Of a stretch of 44,086 nt of DNA, positions 30,049-41,300 are shown piece after piece. The position numbers were made by a program, and so were the translations under genes. This DNA is from a virus: positions 1 through 44,086 of the IMG/VR virus record IMGVR_UViG_3300027969_003477; one strand, given 5' to 3'. The notes beneath the pieces are model-generated. The model was given only the letters and a program-made list of their open reading frames with translations. It ran no database searches and was not told where the DNA came from. Numbering within the stretch: position 1 is the stretch's first letter; each line of letters starts with the position of its first letter.

Positions 30049-30354
30049 ATGACTACTATTACTCGTGACCAATTATCCGCCCTACTACACACAGGAGAGT
30101 GTGTAATAGAATTTACCAAAGTGGATGGCACTATTCGTGCTATGCCATGCACACTCAATGAAGCACTGCTTCCACCACCCCCCGTACACGAAACCAATAC
30201 AGACAATCCCATTGACTTTCCTGTTCCTAAAAAAGAAAAGAAACAAAATCCAGATATCATGAGCGTTTGGTGTTTGGATAAAAAGGAATGGCGTTCCTTT
30301 CGTATTGCCAATGTAATTTCTGCGAAAGCTAAAGATGACCACACATCAGTATAA
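30049..30354 (+). CDS. DUF2693-like small phage protein, 101 aa
   Basis: The pattern VIEFTKVDGTIRAMPCTLNEALLP (residues 19-42), a proline-rich linker, and SVWCLDKKEWRSFRIANVIS (residues 72-91) match the small SH3-like DUF2693 proteins common in T4-like phages. Function unknown. A sigma-70 promoter ends seven bases before the ATG. The end overlaps the next gene by 20 bases. Confidence 0.8.
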   Translation: MTTITRDQLSALLHTGECVIEFTKVDGTIRAMPCTLNEALLPPPPVHETNTDNPIDFPVPKKEKKQNPDIMSVWCLDKKEWRSFRIANVISAKAKDDHTSV

Positions 30355-30529
30355 TCAACTTGAAGAAGGTCCAATGGACGAGATCGATGCCGCAGTATGG
30401 GGCGGCGACCTGTTTCATAATAGAGCCAACATTGCTGCCTTTCGCGGCATGATGGCTCGTTGGGAAAATGGTTTGAAAATGTGCGAAGATATCCTCAGTG
30501 AGATTCCAGAAAATGAAAATTCAATTTAA
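30335..30529 (+). CDS. small acidic hypothetical protein, 64 aa
   Basis: It overlaps both neighbours. MDEIDAAVWGGDLFHNRANIAAFRGMMARWENGLKM looks like a compact helical protein. An internal ATG at 30374 is possible. No known family. Confidence 0.58.
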   Translation: MTTHQYNQLEEGPMDEIDAAVWGGDLFHNRANIAAFRGMMARWENGLKMCEDILSEIPENENSI

Positions 30530-30680
30530 TAAAGACACCATGCCCGACGAACTCTACAATACGCTGTTAAAGCACTTTGTAAACGAAGCTGTTGGACTAG
30601 GTGTAGAAGTAAACAAGTTTACCGAATTTAATAATTGGGTAATTGAATGTACAGTAAATGAGAAAGCAGCGGTACACTAA
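30513..30680 (+). CDS. small hypothetical protein, 55 aa
   Basis: ATG 30513 lies in the end of the previous gene and the stop overlaps the UvsE start by one base. The protein has helix-strand patterns (MPDELYNTLLKHFVNEAVGLG, then FNNWVIECTVNE). Function unknown. Confidence 0.58.
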   Translation: MKIQFNKDTMPDELYNTLLKHFVNEAVGLGVEVNKFTEFNNWVIECTVNEKAAVH

Positions 30681-31705
30681 TGATTAAACGAATCGGCTTT
30701 GCCTGCAAGTGGATTGACGGTCCTAGTCAGATTGATGGTATTAAACAGACTGACAATTGCAAACAGTATAATACTGGCAGCACCACTGTAGCCTGGTTAA
30801 ATAGACAGACTAAGGAAGTGGCAGAACAAAAACTATGGGACCTAATGGTAGGTAACATAGAATCTACTCGCAAGTTAGTAGAGCTAGTTGGAGAACAACA
30901 TGAAGATCTTAGAATGGTACGACTGTCAAGCGATATACTTCCTGTATATACTCAGCAGGATTGGTGCGGGTTTTGGCGGCGTAGCGATGTCCGAGCCTAT
31001 TGCGAAAGAGCATTTGGAGTCGTGGGAGATTTGGCTCGCAAGAATAGTGTTAGGGTCAGTATGCACCCTGGTCAGTTTACTGTGCTTGCCTCTAGTAATC
31101 CAGGCATTGTAGAACGATCGATCGAAGAATTTGAATATCATACCGACATGGCTCGCTGGATGGGCTTTGGTAAGACATTCCAAGACTTTAAGATTAATGT
31201 ACATATCAGCGGCCGTGAAGGCCCTGAAGGTATCCGCAGAGCACTTGGTCGTCTTAGCCCTGAAGCCCGTAATTGTATTACAATCGAAAACGATGAAATG
31301 ACTTGGGGTATTGATTCTAGTATCGAACTAGCCAAAGACTGTGCCTTAGTGCTAGATATTCATCACCATTGGATTAACTCAGGAGAATATATTGAAGCAT
31401 CTGACGACCGTGTTAAGCGGATTATTGATAGTTGGCGTGGTGTGCGCCCTGTTATACATTATAGTCTTTCACGGGAAGATGTTGTTATTGGCCATGCCAC
31501 CGACACCTTTCCCGCCCTTGATGCGCTGATTGCGCAAGGCTACAAAAAACAAAAGCTCAGGGCTCACTCAAACTTCTACTGGAATACAGCAGTGAATGAA
31601 TGGGCTCTGAGCTTCCGTGACAACTTTGACATCATGTGCGAAAGCAAGGCCAAGAATCTAGCCAGCTTTGCACTCTACGAACAAAGTCTTAAGCAGCTGG
31701 CTTAG
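30680..31705 (+). CDS. uvsE: UV DNA damage endonuclease UvsE (UVDE family)
   Basis: The 341-residue protein has the UVDE TIM-barrel blocks: RIGFACKWI near the start, RLSSDILPV, MHPGQFTVL, NVHISGREG, IENDEMTWG and LDIHHHWIN, which supply the metal ligands. The enzyme nicks DNA 5' to pyrimidine dimers and other lesions. In a surface-water virus this would help repair sunlight damage. The stop is TAG and the last 17 bases overlap the convergent basic-protein gene. Confidence 0.95.
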   Translation: MIKRIGFACKWIDGPSQIDGIKQTDNCKQYNTGSTTVAWLNRQTKEVAEQKLWDLMVGNIESTRKLVELVGEQHEDLRMVRLSSDILPVYTQQDWCGFWRRSDVRAYCERAFGVVGDLARKNSVRVSMHPGQFTVLASSNPGIVERSIEEFEYHTDMARWMGFGKTFQDFKINVHISGREGPEGIRRALGRLSPEARNCITIENDEMTWGIDSSIELAKDCALVLDIHHHWINSGEYIEASDDRVKRIIDSWRGVRPVIHYSLSREDVVIGHATDTFPALDALIAQGYKKQKLRAHSNFYWNTAVNEWALSFRDNFDIMCESKAKNLASFALYEQSLKQLA

Positions 31706-31970
31706 CTTTTGGCTTGCGGGTACCCGTAGATTTAGCAGGGGCTGCTTTAGGGGCAGGCGCCTTCTTAGGAGCAGCAGGCTTTTTTGCCGCAGGCTTCTTA
31801 ACTGGCGTTGCAGCCGGTGCTGGTTCTACAGGAGCAGGCTGTGCCTCTACTACAGGAGCAGGGGCAGCTTCAACAGCAGGTGTTTCAACTTTATATGGAA
31901 CTGGTGCAATTTCTGCTGGTGCAGGTGCTGCCTCTTTGGCTCCAAATAGTTTCTTGATTAATCCTAGCAT
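31689..31970 (-). CDS. Ala/Pro/Lys-rich basic protein (histone H1-like tail), 93 aa
   Basis: After MLGLIKKLFGAKE the sequence is almost only Ala, Pro, Lys, Val and Glu, with PAAKKPAA and PKKAPAPK repeats resembling H1 C-terminal tails. AAGGAG lies 9 bases upstream of the ATG at 31970 and a late-type ACTAAATA lies 23 bases upstream. It may bind DNA or capsid late in infection. The plus strand over the same bases is also open, but the Shine-Dalgarno and the repeat composition favour this strand. Confidence 0.78.
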   Translation of the reverse strand: MLGLIKKLFGAKEAAPAPAEIAPVPYKVETPAVEAAPAPVVEAQPAPVEPAPAATPVKKPAAKKPAAPKKAPAPKAAPAKSTGTRKPKAKPAA

Positions 31971-31992
31971 ATTAAAAGTCTCCTTAGATTTT

Positions 31993-32000
31993 TATTTAGT
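31993..32000 (-). promoter_or_regulatory. late-promoter-like element (ACTAAATA), minus strand
   Basis: It precedes the Ala/Pro/Lys-rich gene and its AAGGAG site. The TAA inside the element is also the stop of the zinc-ribbon gene. Confidence 0.5.
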
Positions 32001-32283
32001 ATCTGCCTATAGGTAGTGTACTACTAGCTGGCATATCCCATATCTTTTTACGCTCTACACCCTTGCGTTGGGCAAACCTTTTGTGATCGCAGATTGAGCA
32101 ACAGTGAAAATAATTGTTGCTCAATCTCTTACGATCGATGTGTTTTAGGTCTCTACGAAATACTTCGTCGCAATTGTCACAGCGAAACACCGCCAGGGTC
32201 TTGTTGCGAATATAAGCGTGTTCTTCCCCCAGCTTACTGTGTCTAACATATTGGGTTTCTTGTATTTCTGTTGTTAGGAACAT
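31996..32283 (-). CDS. zinc-ribbon protein, 95 aa
   Basis: Two CxxC pairs (CDNC near residue 35, CSIC near residue 62) and basic stretches (RRDLKHIDRKR) suggest a zinc ribbon that binds nucleic acid, similar to HNH-associated or regulatory ribbons in phages, but no HNH core follows. The start at 32283 lies five bases from TAAATA with no Shine-Dalgarno. Confidence 0.72.
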   Translation of the reverse strand: MFLTTEIQETQYVRHSKLGEEHAYIRNKTLAVFRCDNCDEVFRRDLKHIDRKRLSNNYFHCCSICDHKRFAQRKGVERKKIWDMPASSTLPIGRY

Positions 32284-32287
32284 GCTT

Positions 32288-32295
32288 TATTTACA
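32288..32295 (-). promoter_or_regulatory. late-promoter-like element (TGTAAATA), minus strand
   Basis: TAAATA-AAGC-ATG: the same 4-base gap to the start codon as at 4386 and 12100. It is divergent to the element at 32317-32324. Confidence 0.5.
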
Positions 32296-32316
32296 TCCGG
32301 CTTATAAAATTTTCAA

Positions 32317-32324
32317 ACTAAATA
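32317..32324 (+). promoter_or_regulatory. late-promoter-like element (ACTAAATA)
   Basis: It lies 32 bp before the giant fibre ATG at 32357 and is the only promoter-like element I see in the 73-bp gap on this strand. Confidence 0.6.
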
Positions 32325-32356
32325 GTAGAGTAAGCATTAAATCTTAGGATTCTACT

Positions 32357-35300
32357 ATGTCAAGAAAAGTAATTGATACAGGTATTGTGGGCAATGACGG
32401 TACCGGTGATAGCATACGCGACTCGTTTCGCAAGGTAAATGAAAATTTCAGAGAACTCTACGGTGCGTTAGGTCTTGGTAGCAGATTAAAATTCTCTACT
32501 TTAGAAGATGCGCCTGTGGGCGGCACAGGCGATGACTATTATCGCGGATACGAAAATGCAGTAGTTGCAGTTAACCCTAACGAATCTGGATTGATTTTCA
32601 AGCAACTTACCGCAGGTACTGGTATCAGTTTGAATTTTACTGACGAAAATGCTATTCAAATTACCAACACTAGATCTAGTATTTCTAACGATCCTGCTCC
32701 TAGTCTAGGTGGGAATCTACAGGCACAGTCGGGTAGCACACAATGGCGTATACAATCACTAGCAACACCCGTTACCTCAGACGAAGCAGCCAATAAAGGC
32801 TATGCAGATACCAAAATTGCGCTAGGTGGAGTATTTGCTCCGGATCCGGCCGCGGGCAATGTTGCTAACTCAGCGTTTGGAACCATGACAGGACCGTTGA
32901 TTTTGTCTAGAAATCCTAGACCAGAAGATGATGTTACCTACAGCGGCCTAATTGCCGCAACTAAAAACTATGTCGACAATGCAGGTTTTGCATCAGTAGC
33001 CAACTTGTATGTTGCTACTTCTGGTTCAGACGAGCGAGTAGGAGTTGGTTCTAGTACACAAGGCCGTGCTCTACCTTTTGCCTATAGAACACTAGAGGCC
33101 GCACTAAAGAAAGCCGAAGAAATTATTAAATCAGCACCTCCTGAAATTGGACCATACCGTAAGGTATTAACCTGGACTAATCCGGATACTGGTGTTATCA
33201 ACAACTGTTCACTGACCGACATTGCAATATCTCCGGACAATGGCACAGGATTTGCGGGCCGCGTTACCCTAACCGTAGACTCTATTAGATTAGTCGCTGG
33301 CGGTTACAACTTCAAAGTAAATGAAATTTTAAGAATTAACAAGGTGGGAGGATTAGCCATTAATGCTGCAACTGTTAGAATTCTCACAGTAAACAGTGAA
33401 CCTGGTACCCCCAACGGACCTATTCTTACATTCCAACTATTAACTGGCGGCAAATTTGATCTAGATCTTCCTGTAACTAATGCAGGAGGCAATATTGCTG
33501 TTGGCATTGCCAACGGAAGTCAATTTGGAACCAGTGCTGAATTCGCTGTTACCTATAAAGTTAGCACTGCTATTATCGAGTCTGCGGGTACCGGGTATAG
33601 TCTAGTATCTGTTCGTGTAACTCCTACAGTAACAGATACCGATGCTGTTGCAGGTTTTGGTTTTGCTGACATTGTTGGTGGAGCCATCGCTGGTATTACT
33701 ATTACTGATCAAGGCTCCGACTTTACAGAATTTCCAGAACTAGTTGTAACACTACCAAGATTTGAAATTTATACTGGTGGCCAGCGTACTGACTTCACTG
33801 GTGATGTAACTACTGACAGTGCCGTAGCTCGTCGGGGTCGTGATATCCGAGAAGGACTGTATCTATTAGGCGAGACCTCGGGAGCATTGGCCCAAATATT
33901 ATCACACCAAGGCGAGTTGGATACCAACGGTAATGAATTATTTGATATTGACATCAAGTATGGTACATTTGTTCTCGGTGAATCAATTTCATACGGTGAT
34001 GTAGCCAATACACGACAGGTAGCTGTTTTTGTTGAAACTGGTATCTATTATGAAAACTTACCATTAAAAGTATCACAAAACGTAGCCATTATTGGCGATG
34101 AGTTCCGTAGAACAATTATCCGTCCCAAGAAAGGCATGAGCTCAAGTCCTTGGGCATTTCAATACTTCAAGCGTGACAAAGTTATTGATGGGTTGAATAC
34201 TTCAAGAAATACACTCAATGCTGCTAGAGAAGACACATTTGGTTATCACTATCTAGGTAATGCTGGAGAACCAGTTTACCCGGAAGCAAATATCGATAAC
34301 AAAGGGTTCTATAGGTCAGCAGCTGACTTGCTATCGTTGAATAAACAATTTATACAAGAAGAAGTTATTGCCTGGATCAATAAACAGATAGTTGAAGAAG
34401 TTGCTCCATTTGTTGATTTTGAGTATAACAGCGATATTTGCAAACGAGATGTAGGATTACTGATCGATGCTATGGTGTTTGACCTTAGATACGGTAGTGC
34501 TCCAAGAACAATTTCGGCAGCATTGAAATATAAAGATGCTAATAATGCAAGTGCAACACTGGCAATTACCACTCAATTAACGCAGACTATTGCAGCCATT
34601 CGCAGATTAGAAACGGTAGCACAGGCTGTTATCCGAAATATTGAAATTGTAAACTCAGAATATAATGCTCCAATTACAGGAACCCTGATTACCTATGTCG
34701 AACCACAGGTTATTGACACTGCTTATACAGCAGAAACTGGGGCTGGCGGCACAGCCGTTACTGTATCCGCAGTAACTAGAGGAAATCAAACTACAATTAC
34801 AACTTCAATTAATCACGAGTTGGCCAGTGGTGAAATTGTAACATTCCGTAACATGACCGGTCTTACACAATTAAACGGAAACAGTTATTGGATTACTGTA
34901 GCAAATAGTACACAATTTAATATCTATACCAACTCTGCAAGAACAGAAAATGTTGTCAGCACATTGTTTGGTGCATACACTGCTAACTCAGGAGACTGTG
35001 TACCGAACGGTGGAGTTATTGGTAGACTAACTGATGTCATTGTTGACATCATCGATACTTCTAGTGAATCATATAATACCCCATTAGACAACGATCAAAT
35101 GGATGTGTTCTTGATGAATGACGCTACTATACTTCGAGCTGCAACTATTCAAGGCGGAGGAGGATTTGCTTTAGTACTTGATCCTGAAGGACAAATTCTT
35201 GCTAAATCTCCGTATGCTCAAGAAGGGGCTGTATTTTCAAAGAGCACAGGACGCCATACATTTAGTGGTGGTATGTTTGTTGACGGATTTGCTGGTAACA

Positions 35301-38300
35301 TTAAATTTAGAATTACCAACAAGATTAGTACTACACGATTAGAAGTTGATCAATTAAAAAGATTCCCACAACTTCCTGCTTCGTTTATTGTTCAAGACAC
35401 TGTTTATCGAATTAACTATGTTAGAGATTTTGAATATGGAACCAATGGTAGTACTGCAACATTTGTTCTAGACGAAGTTACCCCGTGGCCCTTTGATGTG
35501 TTTAACTACAATCAAACTATTTGTAATAGAGACGTTGGTTTAATTATTGACGGAGTAGGATACGATATCGTTCTTGGAACTAACTATCACAGCAGAAGAG
35601 CAGGACAAAGTTATAGAGAAGCGAATGCTGAAATAGTTATTGAGGATCAACTAGATTTAACTATTCGAGCTATTGATCGAGCGCATGATCGTGCAACCGC
35701 AACATTACAAGCAATTGCAGTGTCATCTGAATTTAACCCTAGTCTTGCTGTAATTGATCAAAGCAAACAGAATCTAAGAAACATTATTAGACGAGGTGCT
35801 ACAGCAGCGCCAACATTGAGCATTACCAATCCAACGGGATTAACTTCAAACAGAGCCAATGCCAAAATACTGTTAGCTGCCAATACAGAATTTTTAAAAC
35901 AGGTAGGAACTGGTTACCTTACCATTACCTATCCATCTTTGACATTCTCTGCTCCAGACAGTCAAAAGGACATCGAGCGTATATTAGATAGTTTGATCTA
36001 TGACTTAGTCTACGGCGGTAACAGTGAGACTCGTAAAGCTGCCTATGCTTATTTCAACGGAGTAGGCGATGCATTGGTCATTCAACTGTTGTCAACACAA
36101 CCACAGGCCTGTGAGAATGCTCTAACCACAGTTAAGAATGCAGCCAAGCAGGTCATTGTGAATACCACAGTATCACCTACCTACGGTGCAACTGCAACTC
36201 AGGTAACAGCTTCTGCAAGTGACGGTACGGTAGTTGGTGAGATTGAAACCCTAATGTCTATCATTACTACCGCATTGAGCACCTATCGAGTTACGGCGGG
36301 ATCAGAAGCGGTAAAACTTGCAGCCGCAGTGGCATCATTGCCTGCTGAAGTGTTACCAAAATTATCTGTAGCGGCAGGTGGTTACGACTATGATGCTACT
36401 AAAATCAGTGCTCGAGTCGCTCTAGAAGCTGCAAAGACAACCATTCAGACCAATGTAATTACATTTGTTAATGACAATGCCAATGTCTACGAAGTATTGA
36501 TGCCTGGTAATCGAAGTATGTTGTCAAATGACTTCACACAGATCAACGACATGGGCTACGGACTAATTGCAGCCAACGGTGGATTGACAGAGTGCGTGAG
36601 TATGTTTACATACTATTGCTATACTTCTTACTACTCAGTAACAGGCGGACAGATTCGAGGCGTAGGCGGATCTTCAGCTCATGGTGTATATGCCTTGGCT
36701 GCTGAAGGATCAGATCCGTTAGAAGTTCCAACTCCAGTTGATCTGTATTATGAACTAGCACAAGGTGCTGTTGTATACAATGACCTAGGTGCCTATGACA
36801 ACGATGTCAAAGGTTTTATTATCTATGTTGCTGACTGTGCATATCCTCCAAGAGATCAAAGTGAAATTGAAATTGATCACGGGGGAATTACTGGGATAGT
36901 GAGATATCCGGTTGTCAGCGCAGTAAGTGAGACTGATTTTCCTGTGGACTCAACTGGTCAACGAATATATCGTCTAAACTTAAACAGCGATACAGACGGT
37001 CTAGTAGTAGCAGTACCGAATGGTACTAGAGTTACTATAAGAATCAACAACGAAATTGTTCTTACAGGTGGAGTCGTTGGTGTTGCTGTTCGACCATCAA
37101 CTGCCTTGAAAATCAATGAATTGTTTGATAGTCAACTGTATCGTGTTTTAGAATTTGCAGATTACGAGCCTCCCCTATTAGAAGCAGTGGTTATTGAGTT
37201 TATCACTGGGGTGGCCACATTGGTTAGAACTGTTGCAACTCCTGCATCGGTTGCTGCTGGGCTTTTTGTTGTTGGTAGAGAATACACCATCACTGTTGTG
37301 GGAACTACAAATTGGTCAGCAATCGGCGCATCATCGGGAACCATTGGGCGTGTATTCGTTGCTACAGGCGTAGGATCTGGATCCGGTACAGCTCGACCCA
37401 CAGCTAAACCGGCTCACGGTCAGAGACCAGGATATGCTATTAAATTTGCAACCAGCGGAACTCTACCAGACGGTATTTTTGCGGGCGACACTTATTATAT
37501 TCTTGACGACGGCTTTACCGATTCAACTTTTAGGATTTCCTCAACCAAGACGGGGCAACCATTAGAAACTACCAGTGCCGGTTCAGGTAGCCATTATTTC
37601 GAAGCAACTAAACTTGCGGCCACTGCACTGAAAGACGGCTACAACTATGCTGAAATTACCTTATGGCCAAGGCAAGAGTTTGTTCCTGTAGCTGCTCCTG
37701 CTAACCCCGGTGGCCCAAGATTAGTCGTAGGGCCAACTGAAGTAGTCATTGGTTATGAATATTATATTCTATCGTTAGGATCCACAGCGTGGACTGGCAT
37801 GGGAGCCGGTGGAAGCCCTGCTGTTGGAACTGTGTTTATTGCAAGTAATTCTGGTTCAGGAACAGGTACTGCTGTGGTCAACCGTGCTCGTTGTACCTTT
37901 AACTATACCACTGACAAGGTCAACAAAACAGGTCATGGATTTATTGACGGCGATGTTATTAGATTTGAAACCAGTGGAATAATGCCATCGGGCGTATTTA
38001 CTACTAGACAATACATTGTTGACAATGCAGGAGCCAACGACTTTGAATTGATTAGTTACATTGGTGGTCCAGCAATTGAATTTACTGACAACGGTACCGG
38101 AATTTTTGCTGTAGGTAAGGTACTGGGTAGAGTTGGTGATTCTGTTTTATCTATTGTAGAACTAGGACCAATTGACGCTGATCGTATTGTTGGCACTAAG
38201 ATATCATTTAAAGGCCGAGAGTACAGCATCACACAATATAACGATGCTGATATAACCGGGGAGACTTATGGAGAAATTTATCTTAACACTCCGTTAGAAG

Positions 38301-41300
38301 ACAGTGTAATTGCCTACGACAGTCCAATTACCCTATTTGCGGGCGTGGCTGCTAGAACTGAAGACAGTCAAGGTACACTAACAATTCGTATTTCATTGAC
38401 TCGTGTTACAGGCCATGATCTATTAGAAATTGGTACTGGTAGCTATGCTGACACAAACTATCCAAACGAAATATACGGACCACCTGTACGTATTGCTACA
38501 GAAACATTGCTAGATACTACAGGTGAAGTTGAGTATAGTCAGGTTGTTGAAAGGGGTGAAGGTCGTTGCTTCTTTGTGACCACTGACCAATTTGGTAACT
38601 TCTCCGTTGGTCCATTCTTTAGAGTTGACCAAGGTACTGGTACTGTTACATTTAGTGCGTCACTTGCTCTAAGTAACTTGAGTGGTCTGGGATTCAAGCG
38701 TGGTGTTCCTATTAGTGAATTCTCAACAGATACATCATTCAGTGATAATGCTACAGATACTGTACCAACTGAAAACGCAACTCGTGGTTACATAGACCGT
38801 AGATTGGGCGTAAGTCACAGTGGAGATAGTATTGATGTTGGAAGAATATTTCCGCCAACTACTGGTGGATTTATGGCCTTAACTGGTCAGCTACCAATGA
38901 AAGGTACTCTAAACATGGACGGTTATAGGATTAGAAATGTGGCCGATCCTATTAATCCTCAAGACGGAGTCAACCTAAGAAGTGTTAGCTTTGATGCTAT
39001 TATTGCCAACAGCTTCCCGGGACAGGCTGTAGATGCCGGAATGACCATTGCGTTTACTGGAACAGGCAACGAAGGTCGTGCTGTAAAAATTGCAGGTGAC
39101 CTAACTGTACCAGGTGACAACGCTATTACCACAGGTGTTGATTCTACGCTAAACGAGTATAACATCTATATCAAACCCGATATTATTGACAACGCTAATA
39201 TTAATAGTGCAGCGGCCATTGCCCAGAGCAAGTTAGCAATGGTAACTGCTTCAACTAGAGCCAATGCCACAAGTATTACACAGGCCGATCGAGGGCTTGC
39301 AAGTTTTAACTCGGCAGAATTTACACTGACCAATGGATGGACTGAATTAAAAATTAACGGTATTGCATTTGGCAAATTTGCACAGGTTGCCACTGACACG
39401 GTTCTAGGCAGAAGCGATGCAGGCACAGGTGATGTCAGCGCCATAGCATTCAGTACTGTGGTTGATGAAGGCGGTGCAATTAAGAAGAGTCAATACAGTA
39501 GTCAAGGTTTCTTGCGCAGAACCAATGCTACAACTTCTAGTCAAGATACTGACTATGGTGTTGTTGAAGCTGTTAGTGCTTATGCCGGATTTACTGATGT
39601 AACATCCAATAACAAATTGGTTATTAGAGATGCCAGTGGTGACATCGGTGTTAGAGATTCATATGCGTCAAGAGCATTCTATGTAGGAACCAGTGCCAGC
39701 GTTAACAAAAAACTTGCTGACACTGCGGTAACTGCCACAGGCGGAAGTATTAACTTGTACGGCTTTAGTGGAGTACTAGGTGTTAGTATTGGAGACGGAA
39801 GTGTAGGCAGTGACAAGGTTTCTAGTTATAGAAACAACAGTCACCGATTCCGTTTAAATGACGACAGTGCCTTTGCACCAATACAGGTCAGTTCAATTAT
39901 CACTCCTGATGTAACCACAGGTGGTGCAAGCACCGCAGGTACATTGACTGGTAACTGGTCAATGGCAACCACTAGTAACCTAACACTGGGCACAGGTACT
40001 ATCAACGCCAGTACAGGAACTTTGCAGTCTATAACACTGACCACAGGTGCAGTAGGCACAGCTGGTACAATAACCGGTGCATGGAGTTTAAACACTACAA
40101 GCAAGATCGTAGGACAGACTGGTAGTGAAATTGATTTCTCTACTGGTACTATCAAATCAAGAACACTTACCACGGGTGCAAGTATCACTACAGGTACATT
40201 GACTGGTAACTGGAGTTTGGGTTCTGGAAGTAAAATTGATTTTACCAACGGAACCTTACAGTCAACCACATTGACTACAGGTGCTACAGCCACAGCTGGT
40301 GTGATTACAGGACAGTGGAGTGTTGCTGTTGGATCAAGTATTAATACCGGCGGAACTACTCTTACAACCAGAGCAATCACCACAGGTGCCGCAGCAACCA
40401 CAGGTACCATAGAAGGTGACTGGTCAATGTTGACCACAAGTAATATTACTTGGGGTACCGGCTACCTAGACATGCGTCCAGGAACATTCTATACAGATAC
40501 ACTGACAACAGGTGCTGCAGGAACAGCCGGAGTTATCACTGGTAATTGGAGTATGGCCACTACCAGTAACCTAACATTGGGCACTGGTAGTATTGATGCT
40601 AGAACTGGTACATTGTATACCGATACATTAAATACCGGGGCTAGCGGTACTGCTGGCCTAGTAACAGGTGCATGGACTGTTGACACTGGCAGCACATTTG
40701 TTGCTACTACAATTCAGAGCCAAGCAAACTCTGCAACAACTACTGCAACTAATGCTAATACTGGCAGCACTATTGTATTAAGAGATGCTAGCGGCAACTT
40801 TGGAGCAGGCACGATCACTGCCGCACTAGCTGGCAACGCAGATACAGCCAGTGCTTGGGCTACTGGTAGAACAATTACCCTAACTGGCGATGTAACAGGT
40901 GTATCAGCAGCATGGACTGGTAGCGGTAATATCAGTATTGCAACTACTATATCAGGAGATGCTACACAACTTGGTGTCGACACAACAGGTCAATATGCCA
41001 GCACAGTGGCTGTCTCAGGTACAGGTTTAAGTGCCACCGCTGCCAATGCTGCTGACGGAACAGCCTACACTATTACCAGCAATGCTACTAGTGCAAATAC
41101 CATTAACGCAATTGTTTCTCGAGATGGAAGTGGTAACTTTACTGCAAACAGTATTACTGCGGCATTAAATGGTAATGCAAGTACAGCCAGTGCATGGGCA
41201 ACTGGCAGAACAATTACCTTAACTGGCGATGTAACTGGAGTATCGGGTGCGTGGACTGGCAGTGGTGATATTAGTTTTGCCACAACTATTGCTGCTAATT

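Noticed and set aside
31714-32016. Plus-strand Gly/Ala-rich open frame opposite the Ala/Pro/Lys-rich gene
   Set aside because: The minus-strand gene has AAGGAG at good spacing and a late-type element; the plus-strand frame has neither.
39841-40437. 198-codon open frame on the minus strand inside the giant fibre gene
   Set aside because: It mirrors a repetitive Thr/Gly-rich coding region; the Val/Pro-rich translation is the usual antisense shadow of such repeats and it has no ribosome site. Other minus frames in 33304-43040 are the same.
39889-41290. Repeat array as a possible CRISPR
   Set aside because: Units are degenerate, in frame and continuous within a coding sequence, without uniform repeats and unique spacers.
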